From positions 868,001 through 932,000 of the forward strand of contig NZ_BBYG01000008.1 of NCBI RefSeq assembly GCF_001184025.1: DNA of 64,000 nt, written 5' to 3'. Below are positions 26,514 to 34,457 of this stretch, one piece after another. The DNA comes from Streptomyces maremycinicus. Lineage in GTDB: Bacteria > Actinomycetota > Actinomycetes > Streptomycetales > Streptomycetaceae. A program made the position numbers and the translations under genes. Position 1 is the stretch's first letter. Each line of letters begins with the position of its first letter. The notes under the pieces are model-generated. The model saw nothing but the letters and a program-made list of their open reading frames with translations, made no database searches and had not been told where the DNA came from.

Positions 26514-26527
26514 AGGGGTGGTGCTGG

Positions 26528-26713
26528 TCAGCCGCAGGTGCTGTTCGAGCAGGCGGACTGGCAGGTGGAGGTGCAGCCGTCGCCGGTGTCGTTCAGGAGG
26601 GCACCGACCACGGGCAGCGCCGAGACGGTCTCGATGTTCAGGTCGAAGTCCGACCCGGTGTCGGCGGTGAACGGCGTTCCGGTCTGCGGCTTGGTGCTGA
26701 TCTGCGGTGCCAT
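26528..26713 (-). CDS. FxLD-family lanthipeptide precursor
   Basis: The 61-aa precursor has a leader with FDLNIETV at residues 23-30, the FxLD-type recognition motif (here with Asn in place of the last Asp). The likely core is near the C-terminus (about residues 41-61). It has four Cys (47, 51, 55, 60), several Ser/Thr and a DG pair (residues 45-46: NDTGDG) suited to aspartimide formation by the cluster methyltransferase. The ATG is preceded by GAGGAGAC. It lies between the FxLD methyltransferase gene and lanB, the usual order for this class. The exact leader cleavage site is unknown and no protease is encoded nearby. Confidence 0.93.
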   Translation of the reverse strand: MAPQISTKPQTGTPFTADTGSDFDLNIETVSALPVVGALLNDTGDGCTSTCQSACSNSTCG

Positions 26714-26800
26714 CGCGTGTCTCCTCGTTGAGGGGTCAGTTGACTGTGCGGGTCGTGCTGGTCGTGCTGGTGGTGCCACCTGGTAGCGACGCCGGTGGCG

Positions 26801-28048
26801 TCACGGCCAGGAGATGGTGACCCGCGTGTGCGGCCGGTCGATGACCCGACCTGCGGGAAGTCGGTCGTCGGGCGTGCCCGCCGGGTAGACCTCGATGTGC
26901 GCGCGGTCGCCGCGGTGCCCGTCGTTCCACGCCTGGATCTCCTCGACCAGGCGCTCGGCGACCTTCCGGCCGTTGGGACCGTGACCGATGGCGCCCAGCT
27001 CGTAGCGGTCCTCCTGGTCGGTGGCGCGAGTCGTGCGGTACGCGAAGCTGTCGCCGTCCACGAGCGCCGGGAGTCCAATCGGTGAGGCCACGGCGACGAC
27101 GCCGCGCTGCCGGGCCGCGGCCTTGGCCGCCATGATGGGAAGGTTGTCCAAGACGGTCGTGAGCCACAGGTCCAGGTGCTCCTTCGACTCCTCACCGCCG
27201 ACCGTCACCCCGGACCACACCTCCGCCCGAGGGGAACGCAGCGCGGCCCGAAGCGCCTCGGTGTCCGGATCGGGGTGGTCAGAGTCCAGTCGGAGGGCGA
27301 CCTCGGCGCCTTCCTCGTCGTGGAGGACGGCCAGGCTCATCCGGTTCTCGCCGTCACCGCGCATCGGTACGAAGCCGCACTGCTCGAACCCATCGCTGAC
27401 CAGTTGGTCGCCGTCGCGGACGAACGCCACGGTGCGGGTCATGCCGCGCATCCGCAGCGGCACGACGAGCCGGCCGCCGTCCTTGAGCTGTTCGATCCAG
27501 GCCGGCGGGATGTCTGCGGCCTGCACGGTGACGACGATGCGGTCGTACGGTGCGTGCTCCGGTACGCCGTGCTCGGCGTCGCCCGTGACTACGGTGATGT
27601 TCCGGTAGCCGGTGGCCTCCACGAACCGTTCGGCGCGTGCGGTGACATCGGCGTCGATGTCCTCGGTAATGACTCGCCCCTCGGGGCCGACCATCTCGGC
27701 GAGGTACGTGGCGTTCGGCCCGCCGGAGCCGATCTCCAGCACCGTCATCCCGGGCTGGATGTCGGCCTGCTCGATCTGCATGGCCTGAATCCGCGGCGCC
27801 GACACGGAGCTGATGTCCACGCCGCTCTCGTCGGTCTTGGTAATGGTGGCTGTCTCAACCTCGTACGCCTTGGCGGGGTCCACCTCCGGGGTGGCCAGGT
27901 GCCGGGGAACGGCACGGAAGGCGGCCACGACACGGGGGTCTCGGGCGGCCCCGACCTCGATGAGCTGCCGCACCATCTTGTCGCGCAACTGCTGTTCCGT
28001 AACTGCCTCTGCTTCGGTGTTCGTCGTCATGTCGGGGACGTTATCCAC
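26801..28048 (-). CDS. FxLD-system protein-L-isoaspartate-type methyltransferase
   Basis: The 415-aa product has an N-terminal PIMT-like methyltransferase domain (about residues 15-240). It shows VLEIGSGGPNATYLAE (SAM motif I) and HAPYDRIVVTVQAADIPPAW, then a domain of about 170 residues particular to lanthipeptide PIMTs. Characterised relatives such as OlvSA methylate an Asp in the cyclised core, leading through aspartimide to isoaspartate. The GTG at 28048 was chosen over ATG 28030 because GAGGAGGAG lies just before it. Its stop is 87 bases before the precursor start, so the two are probably co-transcribed. Confidence 0.92.
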   Translation of the reverse strand: MDNVPDMTTNTEAEAVTEQQLRDKMVRQLIEVGAARDPRVVAAFRAVPRHLATPEVDPAKAYEVETATITKTDESGVDISSVSAPRIQAMQIEQADIQPGMTVLEIGSGGPNATYLAEMVGPEGRVITEDIDADVTARAERFVEATGYRNITVVTGDAEHGVPEHAPYDRIVVTVQAADIPPAWIEQLKDGGRLVVPLRMRGMTRTVAFVRDGDQLVSDGFEQCGFVPMRGDGENRMSLAVLHDEEGAEVALRLDSDHPDPDTEALRAALRSPRAEVWSGVTVGGEESKEHLDLWLTTVLDNLPIMAAKAAARQRGVVAVASPIGLPALVDGDSFAYRTTRATDQEDRYELGAIGHGPNGRKVAERLVEEIQAWNDGHRGDRAHIEVYPAGTPDDRLPAGRVIDRPHTRVTISWP

Positions 28049-28230
28049 GCGGCTTCTCCTCCTCGGCGAGTTCGCGCCGAGCCTGGTTGAGCGGACTTAC
28101 GGGTACCGGCGCGGGGCCGCGAGGGCTCGCACATCAGGGACGAGACGACGGCTCCGCGCCGGGGTGGTGACCGCCCGACGACCCGGCCCGTCACATCCGG
28201 GTGGCCGGACGGCTGTCTACGCGCCGGGCG

Positions 28231-28422
28231 TCAGGTCGCCACCGCGAGAGGCCGGCGGGGTGCGACGATCCGTCCGTCCGGCAGCAGCTCACCGGTGTCC
28301 TCGAAAGTGAGGACGCCGTTGCACAGCAGGCTCCACCCCTGTTCCGGGTGGTGCGCGATGGGCCGCGCGGCCTCCCTGTCGGGAGCCTCTGCCGTGGGAC
28401 ACGGCGGGGTGTGCGCGCACAT
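28231..28422 (-). CDS. DUF5999 family small protein
   Basis: The 63-aa protein matches the Streptomyces DUF5999 pattern: MCxHxPxCPxAEAxDREAAR at the start, HHPEQGWSLLCNGV in the middle and FEDTGELLPDGRIVAPRRPL at the end. Three Cys and several His suggest a structural metal site. DUF5999 genes usually sit among regulatory and natural-product genes, as here. ATG 28422 has GAGAGGAC upstream. The function is unknown. Confidence 0.88.
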   Translation of the reverse strand: MCAHTPPCPTAEAPDREAARPIAHHPEQGWSLLCNGVLTFEDTGELLPDGRIVAPRRPLAVAT

Positions 28423-28465
28423 GGTGCTCGTCCTCTCGGGGCGCGGGCGGGAAGTTGGGCCCTCT

Positions 28466-28931
28466 TCAGCGGGCTACGAGGCCGTGGGGGAACGGTTCGG
28501 AGGTGGCCGAAGAGGGGGTCTGTGGGTGTCGCCGCACGAACGCGGCGATGGCGGCCTCGCTGTAGCCGTAGAAGCGGCCGAAGACCGCGTCGTCCTCCCA
28601 CCAATCGGGAGCGGGATCGCCCCACTCGACCGTGTGGCAGGTGTCGCGGTACGGCGACCAGCGGACGCGGAGGTTCGGGAAGCCGGGCTGGGTAATCGAG
28701 CAGACCGCGGGTCGCCATGGCCAGCGACAGAAGGTCGAAGGACATGTACCCGCCGCGGCGCGAGCCGCCGACCGGTACGGCGAGCAGCGGCGCCCGGAAC
28801 ACGCGGACGGCGACCGCGCTGGCGAGGATCGCGGGCTCTGCGAGGCGGTCACGGAAGTACTCGAAGTCGTACGCTTCTGCGGCCGGACGGAGGGCGACGG
28901 AGCGCGCCGGCACTGTGGCGGTGGTCAGCAT
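28466..28931 (-). pseudogene. DUF6302 family protein, frameshifted
   Basis: The first frame from ATG 28931 encodes YDFEYFRDRLAEPAILASAV, RVFRAPLLAVPVGGSRRGGY and LLSLAMATRGLLDY. The adjoining frame then encodes PGFPNLRVRWSPYRDTCHTV followed by EWGDPAP and FYGYSEAAIAAFVRR to a stop at 28466. Together these make one complete DUF6302 protein, so a single indel near 28685-28700 splits it. Recent decay or a sequencing error are both possible. The start overlaps the DUF6415 stop by seven bases, as in an intact operon. Confidence 0.75.
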
Positions 28932-29446
28932 TCGATCAACCCCCGGACGATGCCGGTCTCCTCCAGCCGCTCGGCGAGATCCAGGGTGGCTCGGCCCAGC
29001 TTTCGTAGGAGCGCGAGGGCCTGTAGCTCATCGCCAGGAAGTTCCTCGGAGCGCACCGCACGGGCCTTTTCGATCAGGTCCCCGATGTCCGGGTACTTCT
29101 TGGTGGCATCGTCGCGCAAACCTCGGTTCACGAGCTGCATCAGGGCCCCGCGGAATCGCTGGGCGAGTTCGTCGGCTTCGTCGTACGAGGGCACGGCGGC
29201 CCCGGGACGGCCTGCTCGCGCGCCCGCGGCATGGTGACTGACCTCTTCGTTCAGGACCATGTCCAGATCGTCGAACACTGCGTCCCAGTCCACCGGCTCC
29301 CATGCGCGCACCGCATTCAGTAGGTCGCGGAGGCCCGGTCTGTCGAGCGGCGGCGACCAGGGGTTCGTCGGGACCGTCGGGTCTTTGACGCGGACCGGCA
29401 CCGCTTCGGGGCCCGCGTGCGCGCCTCGTACTGCGGTGCTCGCCAT
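28925..29446 (-). CDS. DUF6415 family natural-product-associated protein
   Basis: The 173-aa soluble, mostly helical protein fits the DUF6415 family often annotated as natural product biosynthesis protein in Streptomyces. Recognisable are IEKARAVRSEELPGDELQAL and LRKLGRATLDLAERL. Its biochemical role is unknown. The start at 29446 forms TGATG with the stop of the ATPase gene upstream, so it belongs to the same operon. Confidence 0.75.
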   Translation of the reverse strand: MASTAVRGAHAGPEAVPVRVKDPTVPTNPWSPPLDRPGLRDLLNAVRAWEPVDWDAVFDDLDMVLNEEVSHHAAGARAGRPGAAVPSYDEADELAQRFRGALMQLVNRGLRDDATKKYPDIGDLIEKARAVRSEELPGDELQALALLRKLGRATLDLAERLEETGIVRGLIEC

Positions 29447-29916
29447 CAGCTTGCCGCCAATCTCAGCTCGCACCATGTGGTGGTGCCGGCGTCCTCAACA
29501 CCCCAGGAACCTCGTCCCTCTTCGGCGAGCGACTGGACGAGCACCAGGCCGCGGCCGTTCTCGTCTGCGTCACGGGGTGCCTTGGGTCGGGCGTGGAAGC
29601 TGGGGACACCGTCGCGTACGTCGATACGCAGGAACCCGGAGCGGAGCGAGAGCGTCACCGTGATCTCCCGGCCGCCGCTGTGCACGATGGCGTTGGTGAC
29701 CAGCTCGGAGACGATCAGGACCGCCTCGTCGGCGACGTAGGCCAGCCCGCGGGCGCTCAGGCGCTGTCGAGTCCGGCGCCGCATGACGCCGACCTTCTCG
29801 CCGTCCTCGGGCGGCGGAGGCTCGCCCGGTGGCCGCTGCTTGATCTCGAACGTGGCGCTCATGAGGTCGCCGTCGCGGTGGGGGGCGCGGCGTGGCCGAG
29901 CGGCAGTCGTTGTCAT
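29446..29916 (-). CDS. RsbW-like HATPase (anti-sigma-type ATP-binding protein)
   Basis: The 156-aa protein has a histidine-kinase-like ATPase fold: N box ADEAVLIVSELVTNAIVHSG (about residues 60-80), DVRDGVPS and the G box ENGRGLVLVQSLAEEGRGSWG region. It lacks kinase phospho-acceptor domains, as in RsbW/anti-sigma factors of Streptomyces. It may act as a serine kinase or regulator in the lanthipeptide locus. ATG 29916 forms TGATG with the upstream stop and has AGAGGAC before it. Confidence 0.88.
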   Translation of the reverse strand: MTTTAARPRRAPHRDGDLMSATFEIKQRPPGEPPPPEDGEKVGVMRRRTRQRLSARGLAYVADEAVLIVSELVTNAIVHSGGREITVTLSLRSGFLRIDVRDGVPSFHARPKAPRDADENGRGLVLVQSLAEEGRGSWGVEDAGTTTWCELRLAAS

Positions 29917-30503
29917 CACGTCCTCTGGGGGGCTCGGAGGACCGCCCGGACCGCGGATACCGCCCTGCTAAGAGGGCTCCGCTCGTCGTCGGGGGCGAGG
30001 AGGGAACGTGCTTCGGCAAGGCAGCGGACCAGTTGCACCGGAGCGGTGAGCAGAGGGGCGTCACCTATGGCCGACTCGGTGCTGGGCGCTTCCAGCCACT
30101 CCACCGGTACGCCCTGCGCCGATGGCGCGAGCCCGGGGATACGAACCGCGTGGCCGGCACCGAGGCACATCGGAACGGCACTACGGTCGAGCCAGGAGGC
30201 CCCGGCAACCAGCCTGCCCCAGCGGGCTGCGGTGCCGGGCGGCACGAGGACGGCCGCCGTGGTCAGGTTCGTGAAGCGGACAGCCGGCCCGACGGTCTGT
30301 TCGTACCGGCGCAGGATGTCGTACGCCAACTCAACGAGAGGGCGGTGCGCCAGTACGACATCGAAGGTGATGCCGGTCGGCAGCCGCCGGGGGAAGTCGG
30401 GCGTACGGCGCCAGGCGCTAATGGACTCCGCCGGCGAGGGAGTGGCCGCGGCGAACCACGCGGACAGGCGCTCGGGCTCGCCAGTCACGGTGCAGGTCTC
30501 CAT
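29916..30503 (-). CDS. Prim-Pol-like domain protein, first gene of the regulatory operon
   Basis: The 195-aa protein resembles the short bifunctional DNA primase/polymerase N-terminal-domain proteins common in Streptomyces regulatory operons. Pieces are AWRRTPDFPRRLPTGITFDV, ARWGRLVAGASWL and CLGAGHAVRIPGLAP. The acidic catalytic residues of true primases cannot be identified with confidence, so it may only keep the fold. ATG 30503 is preceded by GGGAGGGG. It is transcribed divergently from the XRE regulator across a 250-bp shared promoter region. Confidence 0.5.
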   Translation of the reverse strand: METCTVTGEPERLSAWFAAATPSPAESISAWRRTPDFPRRLPTGITFDVVLAHRPLVELAYDILRRYEQTVGPAVRFTNLTTAAVLVPPGTAARWGRLVAGASWLDRSAVPMCLGAGHAVRIPGLAPSAQGVPVEWLEAPSTESAIGDAPLLTAPVQLVRCLAEARSLLAPDDERSPLSRAVSAVRAVLRAPQRT

Positions 30504-30750
30504 GGGCCCCTCCCAGGTCGACATCCGATCTGTCAGCACGCACAGTGCGTCCGCCGTCACCTAGTGCATCGGAAGGCCCGGGGCGGTGAACAGGTCTTTT
30601 CACCGGAACCCTGGTCGCCTCCCACTCGCCCTTCACCCGCCCTTTTGACCCCCATTTCCGTCTCACCAGCGCTTTCGCTGACGACACCTCACGCAGCTCG
30701 CGAGATGACCGCTACGGTGAGCTGACACCAGTCGGTAAAGGGGGTGTCCG

Positions 30751-32076
30751 GTGAGCCGCAGTCCGATGAGAGCGTTACGCGAGAGCCGAAACCGGACCCA
30801 GGCGAAGGCGGTTGACGAACTCAACTCCCTGGCGGAACGGCTTGCTGCCGAAGGGCGGGTCTCGAAGCGCCCGACCTTCACCGTCCGCCAGATGTCGAAG
30901 TGGGAGAGCGAGACCAGGCCGCGCCCATACCCGCACCCGGACACACGGGTGGTCCTTGAGCTGTACTTCCAGCGGTCAGTTGAGGAGCTGGGGCTCCGCC
31001 CGGGTGCCGGAGACGGCACTCCCGACACTTCCGCTGTGCCCGTCGTGACGCCGGTCCCGCTCATCGAGCAGTCGGCCGCCACGGTCCCGCTTTTCTCCGG
31101 AGGCGACCAGGACCCGCCGCCGTGGCTGGCTCAGACGACGACCGATGTGGCCAGCTCCGAGGACTGGAAGATCGCCGAGGACGAGGTCGAGCTTCTCCGC
31201 GAGGCTGCGGACGACATGGACGCACAGGACCAGCAGTTCGGCGGCAACCGGCTCTGGCGGCCGACGCGTGCTCACCTGCTCTGGGTGCACCACATGATCG
31301 ACCGCGGTATCTACGACGAGCAGCTTGGCCAGCAACTGCACGCTCTCGCAGGGAAGTTCACTACCAGCCTTGGCTGGTTCTCTTACGACGCCGGGCTCCA
31401 CGCCCAGGCTCGGCAGTACTTCTCCGAGGCCCTGAACGCCGCGATGCTGACCGGCGACGATGTGCTCTCCAGCCGCACGCTGAGCAACATGGCCCGCCAA
31501 GCCGTGGACCTGAACAAAGGACGGGAAGCGATCCGCTTCGCCCGGCTCGCCCAGACGCACGCCGAGATGTGGAGCGCACCGACGCGGGTCACGGCGCTCC
31601 TGGCGATCCGCGAGGCCCAGGGGCACGCCCGGGTTGGCGACCGCTTCAACTGCGAGTCCGCGATCAAGAGGGCCTGGAAGGAATGGGAGCGCGGGACGGA
31701 TGACCGCGACCCCGATTGGACGACGTTCCTCAACCAGGCCGAATTGGTGTGCCTGGAAGGGATGTGCCGCCTCGACCTCGGCCAGACTGCTCGCGCCCAG
31801 AACCTCCTGGCGCAGTCGGAGAAGCTACAGGACGTGGCGCACTCGCGGAACAGAGGCATGTGCCTCGGCCGCCTTGCGACCGCGGCCATCGGCGCAGGGG
31901 ACATCGACCACAGCGTCGATGCCACGAGGAAGGCCATCGGGTTGATCCGGACGGCGGGAATGTCTTCCGCTCGGGCAGTCCAGCAACTGAAGATCGTCCA
32001 CGACGGACTGGCCCCTCATCACCGCGCCCGCGGAGTAGGGGACCTGCTTGAAGAGATCCGCGCAGTCGTCGCGTGA
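30751..32076 (+). CDS. XRE-type HTH regulator with TPR-like domain (TTA codon)
   Basis: The 441-aa product starts with an HTH region fitted to actinobacterial XRE proteins (MRALRESRNRTQAKAVDELN, then VRQMSKWESETRPRPYPH). A Pro-rich linker follows, then about 280 residues of helical repeats (WFSYDAGLHAQARQYFSEAL, NMARQAVDLNKGREAIRFAR, GMCRLDLGQTARAQNLL), like TPR sensors that bind peptides or small molecules. Codon 9 (30775-30777) is TTA, the rare leucine codon read by the bldA tRNA. This would tie expression to late growth. GTG 30751 has GGGGGTG upstream. It is divergent from the DUF6415/ATPase operon and is the best candidate regulator of the locus. Confidence 0.82.
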   Translation: MSRSPMRALRESRNRTQAKAVDELNSLAERLAAEGRVSKRPTFTVRQMSKWESETRPRPYPHPDTRVVLELYFQRSVEELGLRPGAGDGTPDTSAVPVVTPVPLIEQSAATVPLFSGGDQDPPPWLAQTTTDVASSEDWKIAEDEVELLREAADDMDAQDQQFGGNRLWRPTRAHLLWVHHMIDRGIYDEQLGQQLHALAGKFTTSLGWFSYDAGLHAQARQYFSEALNAAMLTGDDVLSSRTLSNMARQAVDLNKGREAIRFARLAQTHAEMWSAPTRVTALLAIREAQGHARVGDRFNCESAIKRAWKEWERGTDDRDPDWTTFLNQAELVCLEGMCRLDLGQTARAQNLLAQSEKLQDVAHSRNRGMCLGRLATAAIGAGDIDHSVDATRKAIGLIRTAGMSSARAVQQLKIVHDGLAPHHRARGVGDLLEEIRAVVA

Positions 32077-32092
32077 TTCAGCAAAAGGAGAG

Positions 32093-32647
32093 ATGCAACC
32101 AGTGGATGCGGAGTACCAGCGGTACGACGGGGCGTCGGTCAAGGCCATCACCGACGAGCTGGTCGAGGTGTACGCCCGGGTGTACGACACGCCCCCGTAC
32201 ATCGGCGATCCGTTCTTCTCCGTCGCCTCCTTCCGGGAGCGGCTGGAGGCTGCCTTCGGCAGCGAGGGCTTCGAGACGGTGACCGCCCGCCGGGACGGGC
32301 AGATCATCGGTTACGTGCACGGCGCCACGCTGCCCGCCGAAAAGCCATGGTGGATCTCGCTCGGCAATCGGAGGCCGGCGCAGCTCCAGACCCTCGCGGA
32401 TGCCGGGCAGGTCTTCTGGCTCCGAGAGCTGATGGTCCTCCCCGAGTACCAGAGCCAGGGACTCGGCAGAAAGATCCACGACACCGTGATCTCGGGACGT
32501 GCGGAGAGCGCCACCACCTTGACCTGCATCATCGATAATCAGCCGGCGCACGACGCCTATCTTCGGTGGGGGTACACGGTGATGGGGGAGATCAAGCATG
32601 CCCCCGAGTCGCCGACCTACGACGCCATGTACCTGCCCAGCTCGTGA
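32093..32647 (+). CDS. GNAT-family N-acetyltransferase
   Basis: The 184-aa protein has a GNAT fold with the acetyl-CoA loop EYQSQGLGRKIHDTVISGR (around residue 120). The following strands include TCIIDNQPAHDAYLRWGYTV. The substrate is unknown. The ATG at 32093 is only two bases after AAAAGGAG; GTG 32102 would give more usual spacing. The stop overlaps the next ATG as TGATG, so it is coupled to the GGCT-like gene and likely shares the XRE promoter. Confidence 0.83.
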   Translation: MQPVDAEYQRYDGASVKAITDELVEVYARVYDTPPYIGDPFFSVASFRERLEAAFGSEGFETVTARRDGQIIGYVHGATLPAEKPWWISLGNRRPAQLQTLADAGQVFWLRELMVLPEYQSQGLGRKIHDTVISGRAESATTLTCIIDNQPAHDAYLRWGYTVMGEIKHAPESPTYDAMYLPSS

Positions 32648-33147
32648 TGACCGGAACGATCATGCACAACGCAACCGCACAGCCCTTCCCGGTCCCGACG
32701 GCTGCCGGTCGCCGGGACCGACTCTCGCCGGATGCCGCGCTCCTGTTCGCGTACGGGACGCTCCAGTTCGATGCCGTCCTCGAGGCGCTGATCGGCCGGA
32801 TACCGCAGCGCGTATCGGCCAGCGCGCCCGGCTGGCGCGCGGCGTCCCTGGAGGGGCGCGTCTACCCGGGACTCGTGGCGGCGCCCAGCTCTGCGGCGCC
32901 CGGAGTGCTGCTCACCGACCTCAGCCGGAGAGAGTGGACGATCCTCGACGCTTTCGAGGACGACCGCTACGACCTGCGCGAGGTGACGCTGACCTCCGGC
33001 GGGCGCGGGCTCGCGTACATCTGGCCAGACGGCGAGGTCCGCGACGAGGATTGGGACGCCGAGCAGTTCAGGGCCCGACACCTCCAGGAGTACGCCGCTC
33101 GATGCGCACGGATCGCTCCGGGATTGGCCGCCGAAGCTGGCCAGTGA
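32647..33147 (+). CDS. Gamma-glutamylcyclotransferase-like (GGCT/AIG2) protein
   Basis: The 166-aa protein has the GGCT/AIG2 fold signature FAYGTLQFDAVLEALIG. The domain continues as GRVYPGLVAA, LTDLSRREWTILDAFED and DDRYDLREVTL, with a Glu expected near ILDAFEDD. Family members cleave gamma-glutamyl amines to 5-oxoproline or trim gamma-glutamyl groups. A link to glutamate released by LanB-type dehydration is conceivable but speculative. The start is coupled to the GNAT gene. Confidence 0.8.
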   Translation: MTGTIMHNATAQPFPVPTAAGRRDRLSPDAALLFAYGTLQFDAVLEALIGRIPQRVSASAPGWRAASLEGRVYPGLVAAPSSAAPGVLLTDLSRREWTILDAFEDDRYDLREVTLTSGGRGLAYIWPDGEVRDEDWDAEQFRARHLQEYAARCARIAPGLAAEAGQ

Positions 33148-33241
33148 ACCGGCCGGCGTACGTACGAGCGCAACGAAAAGGAGAAAGACGAGCGGCGACT
33201 GAACGCTGTCCTTGCGGCAGCGCGAGGACTTGTCCGAGGGC

Positions 33242-33265
33242 GGCCCCTGGTGTGAACCAGGGGCC
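33242..33265 (+). terminator. Intrinsic terminator of the XRE-GNAT-GGCT operon
   Basis: GGCCCCTGG and CCAGGGGCC pair perfectly (9 bp) around TGTGAA, followed by CCGCTTTGTT. It lies about 95 bases after the GGCT stop. The rest of 33148-33536 has no convincing gene. Confidence 0.82.
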
Positions 33266-33536
33266 CCGCTTTGTTGGTCGACGAAGGTATGAGACGGGTT
33301 TACGGTGCCTGCGAATGGCTCCTTTCGTCCCATCAAGGTCAAGGTCAGCGATTCCTCGGCGTTGACCGTGGGCATTCGCTCACGGCAGACGGGAAAGAAC
33401 TCCAAAAGACTGGATACCTCCGCCGGGACTATGTCAACGTACAACGTCCCGGAAAAACACCAGGTCAGACGGCGGGGCTACTCGGCAGGGTGGCGAACAA
33501 CTCTGCGACCCAACCGCGTGAGGTTGCCGCGCTGGC

Positions 33537-33965
33537 ATGGTCCGTACTTGGGAGGCATATCTGTCTGAATCCGCTATCCGATCCGCCCGCTTCACGTCAC
33601 CCGCACTCTTTGCCCTCGGCGGACTGAACGCCTGGGTCGGCCAGACGGCGGGTGACTACCTTGCCGTATCCACCGGGCTCTGCGTCTGTGTCTGCGCGGC
33701 CGGCCTGTTCGGCGAGGATCTCTTGCAACGGGGCTATCGCGCAGATCGTGCTGTCCTCGCGTATGTCGCGGCGCATCCCGGAGCCACAACACGGCAAGTG
33801 GCACAGGCGATTGGGACTCCCGAGCGCCTCGCTGCGCAAAACCTCGACCGACTTACGGATGACGCCCTGCTGACGGTCACCACGGATGGCGTTCCCCGGG
33901 TCCTGCTGCGCTCCTATCGACTGGCCCTCGCCGACGGCGAGCTTACGGAGGCGTCGGGTTCGTGA
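33537..33965 (+). CDS. Winged-helix DNA-binding protein, small
   Basis: The 142-aa protein begins with two hydrophobic stretches (FALGGLNAWVGQ and STGLCVCVCAAGLFGEDLL) that may be membrane helices. A MarR/IclR-like winged helix follows (VAAHPGATTRQVAQAIG, LAAQNLDRLTDDALLTV). The combination would suit a membrane-linked regulator or a small mobile-element protein. The start is uncertain: ATG 33537 has no ribosome-binding site, while GGGAGG precedes an in-frame CTG at 33561. It is followed by a hairpin and then by the excisionase and integrase genes. Confidence 0.55.
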   Translation: MVRTWEAYLSESAIRSARFTSPALFALGGLNAWVGQTAGDYLAVSTGLCVCVCAAGLFGEDLLQRGYRADRAVLAYVAAHPGATTRQVAQAIGTPERLAAQNLDRLTDDALLTVTTDGVPRVLLRSYRLALADGELTEASGS

Positions 33966-33988
33966 TGCGGCGCGCAACATAGACCACG

Positions 33989-34013
33989 ATCGCCGGTTAG
34001 CCAAACCGGCGAT
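33989..34013 (+). terminator. Hairpin after the winged-helix gene
   Basis: ATCGCCGGTT and AACCGGCGAT form a perfect 10-bp stem with a 5-base loop, 24 bases after the stop codon, followed by TCTCACG. Confidence 0.7.
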
Positions 34014-34179
34014 TCTCACGACCATTGAGGAGTTCGCGGCAGCTGCGCTTGGCGGTGGAGTTGCTGTGGACGCCGTGGCGGCACCGGAACTCGGTGGTCG
34101 AAGAGCAGGGTGCTGTCCTCGGCTGCACACATGACCGCGGTGCCCGTCGCGCAATCGCTACGGCACCTCGCCGAGGGAG

Positions 34180-34419
34180 ATGCGCAGTGGCTGTCTGGCC
34201 GAAGAATGCCGGTGGAGCGACCGAGGGCGTGACGACTTGACCGCCGGCGGGAGCAATCGCTTGCTGACCCCGGAAGAGGTAGCCGCCTGGCTCAAGGTGA
34301 GCGAAATCACCGTGAAGAACAAGTATCGGACGTGGGGGATCAAGGCCCAGAAGGTCGGCCGTCTCCTGCGATTCCGGGAACGCGACATCGTCGCCTACCT
34401 AGAAGAAAACTATGGGTGA
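34180..34419 (+). CDS. Excisionase-type MerR-like DNA-binding protein
   Basis: The 79-aa protein ends in a helix-turn-helix of the excisionase/AlpA type: LLTPEEVAAWLKVSEITVKN followed by KVGRLLRFRERDIVAYLEE. Such Xis proteins bend DNA for excision of integrative elements. The ATG at 34180 follows GAGGGAG; an in-frame TTG at 34237 could also be the start. It lies 38 bases before the integrase start, the usual xis-int order. Confidence 0.8.
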   Translation: MRSGCLAEECRWSDRGRDDLTAGGSNRLLTPEEVAAWLKVSEITVKNKYRTWGIKAQKVGRLLRFRERDIVAYLEENYG

Positions 34420-34457
34420 GGCTGTTTGGCCATGCCTCGGTATATGAAAGGGGCCGC

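Noticed and set aside
26738..26780. GTCGTGCTG short repeats before the precursor gene
   Set aside because: Only two to three imperfect copies in a GC-rich spacer; not distinct from background.
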